Assembly: GCF_040958695.1 (NCBI RefSeq)
Contig: NZ_CP162599.1
Coordinates: 2,576,001 to 2,640,000 of the forward strand
DNA length: 64,000 nucleotides
Direction of reading: 5' to 3'
DNA from: Ornithinibacillus sp. 4-3
Lineage (GTDB): Bacteria > Bacillota > Bacilli > Bacillales > Amphibacillaceae
The notes below the pieces were generated by a model that did not search any database, was not told the origin of the DNA, and saw only the letters and a list, made by a program, of their open reading frames with translations. The position numbers and the translations under genes are program-made. This document shows, piece by piece, positions 7,766 to 15,746 of the stretch. Each line of letters begins with the position of its first letter. Position 1 is the stretch's first letter.

Positions 7766-8498
7766 TTCTCCAGTCCCCCTTTGCCATATAAACACTTTCA
7801 ATGAAATGGATAACTTCTTTATTTATTGGGTAAAAGGCAATTCCTTCTTTAAAATTTCGCAGTGCCTCTCCCATATTTTCCAGCAATTCTTCATCATTTC
7901 CAAACATTTTATTTGCTTGATTTTCAAAGTTTTCTACCAATTTCTGTGCCTTTTTTGAAGCTGGATCAATGTCCAGGTTATTTTTGATCTCGCTGATGAC
8001 CTTCATCCAATCCCTAATGTCTTCCTCACTCATATTTTTTACATTCATATCCATTATTTTTTTCATTTCATCATTATTAAGATAATCTTTATATTGCTTC
8101 AGGGCATCTTCAGGATCTTGCTGATACAATTGAATGATGCTAAAAATAATCTGCCAATTAATACCTCCCTCCATTTCAATGGAATACGAGACACCAAGCA
8201 GTGCTTGTTCCAGTGTTTGTAAACGCTCCTGTTCCCGTTTCACCAATTCTAGCTGCTGCTTGATTGATTCCTGCCAAGTCAACATTGAATTTTCTAGAAT
8301 AGATTTAATCTGCTCCAGTGAAAATCCCATATATTTTAAAGCCAAAACACGTTCCAGCCGCAAGATGTCATCCTCACTATATAAGCGATGTCCTCCCTCT
8401 GTTTTTGATGAAGGCTTAATCAAACCAATTTCATCATAATAATCTAAGGTCCTCACGGTAACTCCCGTATTCTTTGACAGCTTTCCAATCGTGTACAT
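7755..8498 (-). CDS. MerR-family regulator with TipAS-like effector domain
   Basis: The 247-residue regulator has a winged helix-turn-helix (MYTIGKLSKNTGVTVRTLDYYD, HRLYSEDDILRL), a coiled linker at ~75-100, and a helical C-terminal domain (~120-245) of the TipAS/antibiotic-recognition type. Such proteins bind small hydrophobic drugs and activate an exporter. Here the gene opens the exporter operon and overlaps the ATPase gene. Its own promoter has the 19-base spacer typical of MerR control, so it probably regulates itself and the exporter together. Ribosome site AGGGTGATGC. Confidence 0.88.
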   Translation of the reverse strand: MYTIGKLSKNTGVTVRTLDYYDEIGLIKPSSKTEGGHRLYSEDDILRLERVLALKYMGFSLEQIKSILENSMLTWQESIKQQLELVKREQERLQTLEQALLGVSYSIEMEGGINWQIIFSIIQLYQQDPEDALKQYKDYLNNDEMKKIMDMNVKNMSEEDIRDWMKVISEIKNNLDIDPASKKAQKLVENFENQANKMFGNDEELLENMGEALRNFKEGIAFYPINKEVIHFIESVYMAKGDWRNDS

Positions 8499-8524
8499 TG
8501 CATCACCCTACCTTTGTTAACAAT

Positions 8525-8555
8525 AGTATAAAACAACACGTAACGTGCGGTTCAA
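8525..8555 (-). promoter_or_regulatory. MerR-type promoter of the exporter operon (19-bp spacer)
   Basis: On the minus strand TTGAAC (8550-8555) and TATACT (8525-8530) are separated by exactly 19 bases instead of 17. The spacer contains the palindrome CACGTTACGTG. This is the classic MerR-family operator arrangement. Confidence 0.75.
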
Positions 8556-8653
8556 GAGGAAAATGAAAAAAGTTTTAAAAAGCGGTATTCGTGTAGAGGC
8601 GATTCCAGAATTACTTGTGAAACCAAAAGCAATTGGCAGTTAATGTATACGCA

Positions 8654-8716
8654 AAAAAGGCTCCCCCTAAGGCAAAACAGATTTTTATTTTTTAATCTGC
8701 CTACCTTAAGTGGAGC
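8654..8716 (-). terminator. Long-stem terminator after the surface-protein remnant
   Basis: An imperfect inverted repeat (GCTCC...TTAAGG...CAGATT against its partner) spans 8660-8716. On the minus strand it is followed by TTTTTTGC, so it works as a terminator for the gene at 8784-9212. Confidence 0.6.
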
Positions 8717-8783
8717 ATGTCAATTTATCAGATTGCCTATTGTAGTTTAAACATTAATTTGTTTGTCGTTTTTTTCTTTCAAT

Positions 8784-9212
8784 TTACAAAATTATTGTTG
8801 CTAAACCAATAAACAGTACTCCTACCAATAACATATTGTAATGATTAGTTGATGTACTTAATAAAACTTCAGCCTCTTTTATATCTTGATTTTTTTCATC
8901 TTCAATAATGGTTCCATTATCATCATCATTTCCATCTTCAATAATGACATGACTATCGTCACCATTTTCATCCTCATCCGCTGGGGTCTCCGGTGCTGGC
9001 GGATCCTCTTTATCTTTTGGTTTTTCCTGCTGGTCAATTTCGGAAAACACACCATAATTAGAAAAGTGTGATACAGTTAAACTGATTTCATTCGTTTCTG
9101 AATTCATTTCACCTTTTTTACTTTTCCATTTATTTGTAGCTTCATTAAAATAATAGATGTCTGCTTTTTCAGTGGAATCGTTATCATACCCCATTAGCCT
9201 CTTTAACAACAT
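8784..9212 (-). pseudogene. C-terminal remnant of a cell-surface protein
   Basis: The readable 142 residues look like the tail of a large wall protein. A module with YYFNEATNKWK...VSHFSNYGVF is common near the end of Gram-positive surface proteins. An acidic, proline-containing spacer (residues ~60-110) and one hydrophobic segment at the very end follow. The sorting signal is degenerate: LLSTSTN stands where LPxTG-like text would be, and no basic tail follows the membrane segment. There is no good ribosome site at the first ATG, and the frame upstream does not continue the protein. I read it as a truncated, non-anchored remnant. A short intact secreted or membrane protein is less likely. Confidence 0.6.
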
Positions 9213-9515
9213 AGACAGAAAGGTTGAACACGGATTATCGTTAAATTAAAATAGAGGTGTTGAGAAAATAGAGCTATTGTTAATACTTGTTGTCTAGGAT
9301 GGAAACAGGAAAAGAATGTTTAGTGAAACATATTAGATTTAGATGAAAAATATAGAGGATTGATAAAAAATAGCTTTCAAAGAGTTCGCAAAAACTAATT
9401 AAAACAGAAAAACAACAGATATCATCACGATGCTCGAGAACACTAAAAATCTTTTTGAGCAAGCCGGTGCATTTCCGTTAGAAAAGTAAAGCATTAAAAA
9501 GAAGGGGAATTCCTA
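9213..9515. other. Eroded intergenic region upstream of the Asp-box gene
   Basis: Short coding-like fragments appear on the plus strand. One ends in TMLENTKNLFEQAGAFPLEK and a stop at about 9487; another at about 9338-9401 reads LDLDEKYRGLIKNSFQRVR. They cannot be joined into one frame and I do not recognise them. They are probably leftovers of a lost gene. The ribosome site for the next gene (AGAAGGGGA) lies at its right end. Confidence 0.35.
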
Positions 9516-10457
9516 ATGAAATACATTTTATTAAGTGCATCAAGCGTAATCATACTTGTCTTAATGGTTGCTTCCATATTCTATTATCAAAATCAATTTC
9601 CAGCTTCGCAATGGCCACAGTCGGATGAAATGCGTGATAATCAAAAATCACCCCATATAGATGAACAGACCCAGCCCCAAGAACTTCAAGCTACCAATCC
9701 AGATGAGCAAATCTCCTATACATTACAAAATGATGAGTTGAATATTACTTTTAATCAAGGGAAGGACTGGACGACAGTTCCAGTTGGGATAGAGCAATTG
9801 TTTAGTGGGGAATACAATGGGAACAAGCAGAATCTGATTGAAAATAGCTATATCCTTACAGAAAATCGTGCTGCTTTCTTATATTCTGAGGGAAATAACT
9901 GGGATAATCAAAGGATTTTGTTACTTCACTCAACAGATCAAGGAGAAACATGGGAGGAACAATTAGTTACGGAACCCTTCGTTGCCATGCGTTTTAGAAA
10001 AGTAGAATTTCTCAATGAAAATTTTGGATACATCATTATTTCTGGTGGTCGTACAATGTCACAGGAATCTTCACACGTCTTTCTAACACATAATGGTGGA
10101 ATGAGTTGGGAGGAAACCACCAATTCTGGAGTAACAAGATTAATCTCTAATGGTGGCTTTGTAGATGAAGCAATAGGATTTTTATCCTTTGGCACGATAA
10201 ATCCAGAGGAACCAGATCTTTATGTGACACTAGATGGTGGTAATACTTGGAATAAAGCAACCATGCATATTCCAACTGAATATAATCTAATTTTTGTACA
10301 GGCTGAAACTCCTGTAAAAGAGCAAGACCATTTGTCCGTATTGGTGAATCAAGGTCCTAATGGAGATTATAAAGGCGGAAAAGTAAAAGGAAAGTTTATT
10401 TCAACTGATCATGGGGAAACGTGGGAATTTCAAATGGAGGTAAAGCCGAATGATTAA
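9516..10457 (+). CDS. Membrane-anchored Asp-box (BNR-like) beta-propeller protein
   Basis: The 313-residue protein has an N-terminal membrane anchor (residues ~3-25) and then an extracellular region with four Asp-box motifs: STDQGETWEE, THNGGMSWEE, TLDGGNTWNK and STDHGETWEF. Asp boxes mark beta-propeller folds of sialidases and of photosystem-assembly or WD-like proteins. No sialidase catalytic residues are obvious, so a binding role is more likely than glycosidase activity. The start has an AAGAAGGGGAATT site. It overlaps the next gene by eight bases, so the two are co-translated. Confidence 0.75.
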   Translation: MKYILLSASSVIILVLMVASIFYYQNQFPASQWPQSDEMRDNQKSPHIDEQTQPQELQATNPDEQISYTLQNDELNITFNQGKDWTTVPVGIEQLFSGEYNGNKQNLIENSYILTENRAAFLYSEGNNWDNQRILLLHSTDQGETWEEQLVTEPFVAMRFRKVEFLNENFGYIIISGGRTMSQESSHVFLTHNGGMSWEETTNSGVTRLISNGGFVDEAIGFLSFGTINPEEPDLYVTLDGGNTWNKATMHIPTEYNLIFVQAETPVKEQDHLSVLVNQGPNGDYKGGKVKGKFISTDHGETWEFQMEVKPND

Positions 10458-11307
10458 ACATAGGAATAATTTACTGAATGTAGTTGGCTGGATTCTATTT
10501 GTTATTTCTGTTGTCATATTCTCTTTTCAGATGGGATATTTATTCATCTCTGCAAAGTATCAAGTGGAGTACATTGATAATCGGTTATTTTACATCATCA
10601 ATATCTTATGTATTTTATTTCTAACCCCAGTAATTCTGCTTCTAGTCACGAAAAAGATAAAAGTGCTTAGTATCAGTATAGTGGTTATGTTTATTACGGC
10701 TAATGTATTCATGCTTGTTTCCAGTAATCAAATAGTCAAAAACATTACAAGTATATCGCCTAATTGGAAGCATGTTTTATCTATTAAAGAAAATGTAGAG
10801 AACGGTGAGGCCATGTATTATCGGAACTACTACAGCATTCTAGCTCGTGCAAAGGAAAGATTACCTTTTGAAACAACAGGGGAATTCCATGTGAAATGGT
10901 TAGCGAATGATATTGCTGCCGTTACATACAAAACAAAAGAAAATACCATTCAACAATTTATTGGTACTTATGGTGAACGTGGTAGCGGCGGATCTTATTA
11001 TTATGTAGCAGCTGAGATACATGGTCACTGGCAAGGTGAAAATATTGATGTAATCAGCGATACAGAAGGTATTACTGTGATTAAAGATGGTAAAACGGAG
11101 TTGTTTGAATGGAATGATATTCAACAATTTGGCACACTTGCAGTCGTCTTAAAGAAAAATAACGAAGCTGTTTGGACGGTATCCCTAAATGAAAACTTTG
11201 AAATTCATTCTGACGCATCTAAAGCAACTGTAGGAAATATCAGCATTTATGAAGCAACATTGGAAAAAAACGAGCCAATTATACTGCACTATAGTAGTTC
11301 TAACTAG
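10450..11307 (+). CDS. Membrane protein of unknown function, partner of the Asp-box protein
   Basis: The 285-residue protein has three N-terminal membrane segments (~10-30, 45-62, 68-92), then a soluble region of ~190 residues rich in beta-type sequence, with a GSGGSYYYVAAEIHG stretch. I do not recognise a family. The eight-base overlap with the Asp-box gene and the shared terminator suggest that they act together at the cell surface. Confidence 0.65.
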   Translation: MIKHRNNLLNVVGWILFVISVVIFSFQMGYLFISAKYQVEYIDNRLFYIINILCILFLTPVILLLVTKKIKVLSISIVVMFITANVFMLVSSNQIVKNITSISPNWKHVLSIKENVENGEAMYYRNYYSILARAKERLPFETTGEFHVKWLANDIAAVTYKTKENTIQQFIGTYGERGSGGSYYYVAAEIHGHWQGENIDVISDTEGITVIKDGKTELFEWNDIQQFGTLAVVLKKNNEAVWTVSLNENFEIHSDASKATVGNISIYEATLEKNEPIILHYSSSN

Positions 11308-11437
11308 CACCTACCGTATTAGCTATTTAACACGAATTGTATTTAATTGAATAAACTCCATGAGAAAAAGAACTATTTTTATACGGGCAATGACAATGCT
11401 ATTGGATTGGAGAATAATAGAACGAATAATTGAGAAA

Positions 11438-11466
11438 AGGGTGCGCTTAAGAAGCCATCCTTTTTA
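11438..11466 (+). terminator. Terminator of the Asp-box / membrane protein pair
   Basis: The stem AAGGGTG / CATCCTT (one G-T pair), extended by GCTT / AAGC, is followed by TTTTT. Confidence 0.6.
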
Positions 11467-11767
11467 ATTTTTAAAAAAAATTATTCTAAAACTATCATTG
11501 CACCTTATTCCCACTAATTTTCATGGTAACAAAACCTCCCACTTCTCACAGCATCTTTGCGCACACATTCCTTCGTTCCATCTATCCATGAAGTGGGGGT
11601 CGACGGTGCTTTCTAATATAACCGAAGCGTTCATATTCGTCTAAAAACTGCTTATGTGTGAGGTTATCCAATTGTCTAAGATCCGAAAAACCTCTCATCC
11701 TAGGTATTCGCACACACATTATTCGCTCCAGCATAAAATATAAAACCTGGCACCCGTTAAAGTTTTT

Positions 11768-11781
11768 ATGAAAGCGTTCAT
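11768..11781. promoter_or_regulatory. cre-like CcpA site before the nucleoside-gate transporter
   Basis: ATGAAAGCGTTCAT differs at one position from the Bacillus cre consensus WTGAAARCGYTTW and is palindromic. It lies about 90 bases before the start of the next gene. Confidence 0.5.
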
Positions 11782-11869
11782 AAATTTACTCATGCTCTGA
11801 AATACCCGTCTTTAATGGGAGTCTTAACTTATATATATGCAGTTGAAACATGTTTGGAGGAGGTGAATC

Positions 11870-12955
11870 ATGGCATTGAATCAAAAGAAACCAAAAAATC
11901 GAAAGACATGGCATATTTATGAAATCACTGGCTTCTCTCTCGTCATCATATCTCTTTTACTGCTTTTCATAGCCCCAAATCAACTTTCAGAGCTATTAGA
12001 TACTGTTATCAGCGAAGTCAAACCTATTGTGATTGATACGTTTTTAACAAGTGAGGTTGGTGTTGCGATCATTGTCAGTGTCATCATTGGGCGAATGCTT
12101 GAGAGATTAGGATTTACAGATGGATTAATCCGAATACTTGTTCCAATTATGGGATGGTTTAAAATCAATCCAGCCGTCATTATTCCCAGCGTTTATAATA
12201 TCCTTGGTGATATTAATGCAGCCGGAAAAATTGCTGCACCAATCCTTGTAAAAGCAAAAGCAACAAAATCAGAGCAAAAAATCGCTATCGCAACAATGAT
12301 CCAATCCCCTCAATCTTTCGCAACGTTTGTGCTAGGACTTATCGCACTGGCTGTATTTGAGATCAATTCTTTCCCACTTGTTATCTTATCTATTTTCGCT
12401 CCGCTTATTATCGTGCCATTTATCCTATCTCGTACCATTTACCAAGATACGAAAAAAGTAGAATTAACGGAATTACCACGTTTCACACCAAAGACAAGAT
12501 TTCTAAATACGTTATTCGGTTCCGCCAAAGAAGGGGTTAGCCTTCTCCTATTAACAATTATTCCTGCGGTTGCTGTTGTGTTTGCATTTATCGGTATTTT
12601 AAATTTCTTAGATGTATGGACCGCTATTGAATCCAGTTTAAGTTCATTTCTTACATTGCTTAGCATTGAACCTGGCACAGGAATTGTATCTATTCTAGCT
12701 GCCCCGACACTCGCAGTCGCACAGTTAGCTGACTTAGCAACAACTATTGACCCACGATTTGTAGTCGGTTCATTCGTAATAGCCAATTCTGGATTACCAC
12801 TATCCGTTATTCTAGGGCAAATTCCTGTGACATGGGCAGAATCATCAAGCTTAAATGAACGCCAAGTATTAGAAGCAGCAATCCTTGGAATGATCATCCG
12901 ACTTGCAACTGCATGTCTACTTGGCTATTTCTTGACACCATTTTTGCTAGGATAA
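11870..12955 (+). CDS. Nucleoside-recognition (gate) domain membrane transporter
   Basis: The 361-residue protein has about nine membrane helices and the architecture of proteins with the nucleoside-recognition 'gate' domain. There are two related halves, each with polar, glycine-rich re-entrant stretches (PSVYNILGDINAAGKIAAPILVKA, and VVGSFVIANSGLPLSVILGQ near the end). Gate-domain proteins include nucleoside permeases and SpmA/SpmB-like proteins, and the substrate here cannot be read from sequence. A strong GGAGGAGGTG ribosome site precedes the ATG. It is followed after 113 bases by an amidohydrolase on the same strand, so uptake and hydrolysis of one nitrogenous substrate is likely. Confidence 0.75.
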   Translation: MALNQKKPKNRKTWHIYEITGFSLVIISLLLLFIAPNQLSELLDTVISEVKPIVIDTFLTSEVGVAIIVSVIIGRMLERLGFTDGLIRILVPIMGWFKINPAVIIPSVYNILGDINAAGKIAAPILVKAKATKSEQKIAIATMIQSPQSFATFVLGLIALAVFEINSFPLVILSIFAPLIIVPFILSRTIYQDTKKVELTELPRFTPKTRFLNTLFGSAKEGVSLLLLTIIPAVAVVFAFIGILNFLDVWTAIESSLSSFLTLLSIEPGTGIVSILAAPTLAVAQLADLATTIDPRFVVGSFVIANSGLPLSVILGQIPVTWAESSSLNERQVLEAAILGMIIRLATACLLGYFLTPFLLG

Positions 12956-13012
12956 ATCTCTTATAAATAATGATTCAATCATTCTATAGTGAATTTATCA
13001 TTACTATAAAAA

Positions 13013-13045
13013 CGCATATGCACAAATATCCTTTGTGCACATGCG
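13013..13045 (+). other. Strong intergenic hairpin without U tract
   Basis: CGCATATGCACAAA pairs with TTTGTGCACATGCG (one mismatch) over a five-base loop. No T run follows. It sits between the transporter and amidohydrolase genes, directly ahead of the AAAGG ribosome site. It may be an mRNA processing or stability element, or it may tune translation of the second gene. Confidence 0.6.
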
Positions 13046-13068
13046 AAACGAAAGGCATGGAATTTATA

Positions 13069-14295
13069 ATGAATAATCATTATGTCATTCGAGGAAAAAA
13101 ACTTGTCACGGTTAGTCAAACTGGAACAATTGAAAACGGAGCGCTTGTTGTTCAAAATGGAAAGATTTCTGATGTTGGTAAATGGCAAGATATGAAGAGA
13201 AATTACGCACATCTCCCCATCCTTGATTATCGTGATTTTGTTATTACGCCAAGCCTTGTCGATTGCCATACTCATTTGCTGGAATTTGCACCTACATCTC
13301 TTTATCCCGTTACTAGGGAGACTCATTTTATGGCTGCAAAGGGAATATTATTTCAGGCACTTGTTTCAGGAATCACTGCTCTTGGAGAGCAAATTTGCGG
13401 TCATCCAAATTTAGATTTCTCTATTGATGATTACCGAGAAATGGTTCGTGACCTTCCGATTGATATTTCTTTTGCAGGAACAAATATTTCAATCGGCTTT
13501 GAAGAATTAACACACTTTACTTCGATTACAAAATCACGTCCTGTTGCACGCGAGGAATTATTAGATCCTCGCATTATCATAAATATGGCCAAACAAAGTG
13601 ATTATCCAGGAGAGCATATTTTCATTAACGCAACCCCAGCAAATTTCACTCCTAATCAAGTACCGCGTGCGGGAGAATTGGTTTATTCACTAGATGAAAT
13701 AAAACAATTTGTTACAGTTTTTCATCATTATCACAAACAAATTGGAGCTCATGTTGGTGGAGAAATGGAAATTAAGCTAGCAATAGATGCTGGAATTGAT
13801 GTCTTACATCATGCACATGGAATTTCAGATGAATTGATTTCGGAAGCATTCAAAAAAGGAGTAAAAATAATTGCCACTCCACTAGGCGGAACACATCTTA
13901 AACCAAATTCGCCAGAGGATATTTTAAAATTAGTAAAGCATAATGTTCATGTTTCCATTGGAACTGATTCTTATTTACCTCCACATGAAGAAGCCAAGTG
14001 GTTACCATTCGAGAATCAAACATTAAGAGGGCCAGAAGCTTTCATGCTTTTAGCCCAGCCAGCGATGCAATTTTTAAAAAAACATGGCTACAATGAAAAT
14101 GAAATCCTTGCACTTATAACACGAAATCCAGCTGAAATTTTACAAAAGGGCAACCGCTTTGGGTCACTTGCTCCTGGTATGGAGGCTCATTTCTTAGTTG
14201 CAGAAGGAATTCCAGGTCTTGAGATAACTGATATAAATGCAATCAAACAGGTTTACTTTAATGGCAATAAGGTAATTGATCGACTTATGTCATGA
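13069..14295 (+). CDS. Metal-dependent amidohydrolase (imidazolonepropionase-like)
   Basis: The 408-residue enzyme belongs to the amidohydrolase superfamily. Its TIM-barrel metal ligands can be seen in order: DCHTH, a histidine in GAHVGGE, a histidine pair in HHAHG, and the aspartate in GTDSYLPP. A small beta domain formed by both ends (IRGKKLVTVSQTG and GSLAPGMEAHFLVAEG) is typical. It most likely opens a cyclic amide or deaminates a heterocycle. The transporter gene next to it fits a purine- or hydantoin-like substrate, but that is inference. I prefer the ATG at 13069. An upstream in-frame ATG at 13057 and the frame opening at 12970 would run into the hairpin region and lack a ribosome site. 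Confidence 0.82.
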   Translation: MNNHYVIRGKKLVTVSQTGTIENGALVVQNGKISDVGKWQDMKRNYAHLPILDYRDFVITPSLVDCHTHLLEFAPTSLYPVTRETHFMAAKGILFQALVSGITALGEQICGHPNLDFSIDDYREMVRDLPIDISFAGTNISIGFEELTHFTSITKSRPVAREELLDPRIIINMAKQSDYPGEHIFINATPANFTPNQVPRAGELVYSLDEIKQFVTVFHHYHKQIGAHVGGEMEIKLAIDAGIDVLHHAHGISDELISEAFKKGVKIIATPLGGTHLKPNSPEDILKLVKHNVHVSIGTDSYLPPHEEAKWLPFENQTLRGPEAFMLLAQPAMQFLKKHGYNENEILALITRNPAEILQKGNRFGSLAPGMEAHFLVAEGIPGLEITDINAIKQVYFNGNKVIDRLMS

Positions 14296-14309
14296 AAAGT
14301 AAAAAAAGC

Positions 14310-14337
14310 GAACAGCTTAATCCGCTGTTCATTTTTT
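14310..14337 (+). terminator. Terminator of the amidohydrolase gene
   Basis: GAACAGC / GCTGTTC stem followed by ATTTTTT, 15 bases after the stop codon. Confidence 0.88.
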
Positions 14338-14439
14338 ATTCGTCTGGATATGATCTCCCTTACGCTTGTCCCTTATCTTCTTAACAATTATAAATATAAT
14401 CGGCCCATATTTAATCAGTCTACGAATTAATTTTCCCAT
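14329..14439 (-). CDS. Small basic membrane peptide (36 aa)
   Basis: The frame of 36 residues (MGKLIRRLIKYGPIIFIIVK...) begins at ATG 14437-14439 behind a clear GGAGGATTAC site. It has one hydrophobic segment (residues ~12-20) between basic ends. The family is unknown to me. Its stop codon lies inside the terminator of the convergent amidohydrolase gene. Short basic membrane peptides can be toxins, regulators of membrane complexes or sporulation proteins, and nothing here decides between them. Confidence 0.5.
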   Translation of the reverse strand: MGKLIRRLIKYGPIIFIIVKKIRDKRKGDHIQTNKK

Positions 14440-14540
14440 TGTAATCCTCCAATTGGTTTAAGTAATCCTGGTTTCTATATATCAACCTTATAGCTATCTT
14501 ATCCCCAAAATCATGCGTTTGTATTCTGCAGTTTTAACGC

Positions 14541-14586
14541 TAAACAAGTAAGGCGGACAGTCTTGACTGTCCGCCTTACTTGTTTA
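14541..14586. terminator. Long perfect inverted repeat downstream of oppF
   Basis: A 21-bp perfect stem (TAAACAAGTAAGGCGGACAGT and its complement) encloses the loop CTTG. It lies 130 bases beyond the stop of the minus-strand oppF gene. There is no long T run, so it may act as a strong RNA end or processing hairpin rather than a standard terminator. Confidence 0.6.
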
Positions 14587-14718
14587 ATTATTTATCTAAT
14601 GTGTCCTTATCAAATAGTCCATGATTCTCCTACCAATTCTCGAAATAGATTGCTGTCCGGCACTTAAAGCTATGTCTAGCAACTTCTCATTTCCCCCTAA
14701 TTTTTGTATTATCAAGTT

Positions 14719-15744
14719 TTAATATAGATGACAAGCAACATAGTGGTTAGCCTTTATTTTTTGTAATTCTGGTATTGCTTGCTTACATATATCCATAGCC
14801 GCTGGACATCTCGTATGAAATACACAACCCGGCGGAGGATTTGCTGGACTCGGCAGATCCCCTTTTAAAATAATTCTTTCTTTTTTTACCTCACCTTTCT
14901 TTCTTACAGTTGGGACTGCTGAAAGTAAAGATTGTGTATAAGGATGTAGAGGTTCCAGGAAAAGTGTTTTCTTTTCAGCAACCTCCATAAATTTTCCAAG
15001 GTACATTACACCAACTCGGTCAGATATATGGCGTACGACACTTAAATCATGAGAAATAAATATATAAGAAAGGTTAAATTCATCTTGGATATCTTCTAAC
15101 AAATTAATAATTTGCGACTGGATAGAAACATCTAAAGCAGAAACAGCCTCATCAGCTATCATTAATTCAGGGTCAAGTGCTAATGCTCGTGCAATTCCAA
15201 TCCTTTGTCGTTGTCCTCCTGAAAACTCATGTGGATAGCGATTAGTAAATGCTGAATTTAAACCTACAACCTCAAGTAATTCTTTTACTCTTGTTAGTCG
15301 TTGTTTATTGTTCTTATAAATTCGATGCTCTTTTAATGGCTCCATTAAAGTTCCCCCAAGGGTTTTCCTCGGATTTAGCGAGGCATATGGATCCTGAAAG
15401 ATCATTTGCATATCCTTACGAATGGAGTTTCTTAGTTCTCTTTCATTTAGGCTAGTAATATCTTTTCCATTGAAAATGATTTCTCCATCTGTGGGCTTAT
15501 ATAGACGAATAATGGAGCGACCTGCAGTAGATTTACCACAACCTGATTCACCAACAATTCCAAATGTTTCTCCTTTTTTAATTTCAAAATTTAAGCCATC
15601 TACTGCTTTGATGTGACCAACTGTTCTTTGTAGTACACCAGCTTTAATAGGAAAATGCATTTTTAAATTACTTACTTTTAAAATAACGTCTTGATCTACT
15701 GCTTGTGTTTCAGCACCATGATCCTCTTTCATAGTAATATCCAT
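14719..15744 (-). CDS. oppF: Oligopeptide/dipeptide ABC transporter ATPase, OppF type (orphan copy)
   Basis: The 341-residue ATPase has Walker A (GESGCGKST), signature [14 protein letters not shown], Walker B (LMIADEAVSALD) and the C-terminal oligopeptide-transporter tail with the cysteine motif [16 protein letters not shown]. It starts two bases after the oppD stop, with an AAAGGAGAAAG site. No permease or binding protein accompanies this pair, in contrast to the full set at 37-41 kb. It would have to energise permeases encoded elsewhere, perhaps for the binding protein at 28.9 kb, which also lacks its own permease. Confidence 0.88.
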   Translation of the reverse strand: MDITMKEDHGAETQAVDQDVILKVSNLKMHFPIKAGVLQRTVGHIKAVDGLNFEIKKGETFGIVGESGCGKSTAGRSIIRLYKPTDGEIIFNGKDITSLNERELRNSIRKDMQMIFQDPYASLNPRKTLGGTLMEPLKEHRIYKNNKQRLTRVKELLEVVGLNSAFTNRYPHEFSGGQRQRIGIARALALDPELMIADEAVSALDVSIQSQIINLLEDIQDEFNLSYIFISHDLSVVRHISDRVGVMYLGKFMEVAEKKTLFLEPLHPYTQSLLSAVPTVRKKGEVKKERIILKGDLPSPANPPPGCVFHTRCPAAMDICKQAIPELQKIKANHYVACHLY

Positions 15745-15746
15745 TC

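Larger units (their letters stand above)
11308..11869. other. Intergenic region with a possible gene remnant and a cre-like site
   Basis: This 560-base gap holds the terminator of the preceding pair, a cre-like site, and a 38-codon minus-strand frame at 11582-11698 (MRGFSDLRQLDNLTHKQFLDEYERFG...). That frame looks coding-like but has no clear ribosome site and no family I can name. It may be the remnant of a lost gene. The promoter of the transporter gene at 11870 must lie at the right end. Confidence 0.35.

Noticed and set aside
8563..8643. 26-codon plus-strand frame (MKKVLKSGIRVEAIPELL...)
   Set aside because: It lies just beyond the MerR-type promoter region, has only a weak ribosome site and matches no family I know; it may be a tail fragment of a lost gene.
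11780..11869. Purine riboswitch ahead of the nucleoside-gate gene
   Set aside because: The conserved core elements of the purine aptamer are absent; only a short ACCCGT...ATGGGAG hairpin is seen.
12970..13068. Long N-terminal extension of the amidohydrolase
   Set aside because: It would encode the intergenic hairpin and has no ribosome site or conserved residues.
14595..14705. Peptide-like minus-strand frame after oppF (NEKLLDIALSAGQQSISRIG...)
   Set aside because: There is no start codon in frame near the GGGGGA site; the ATG there opens another frame that stops after three codons.
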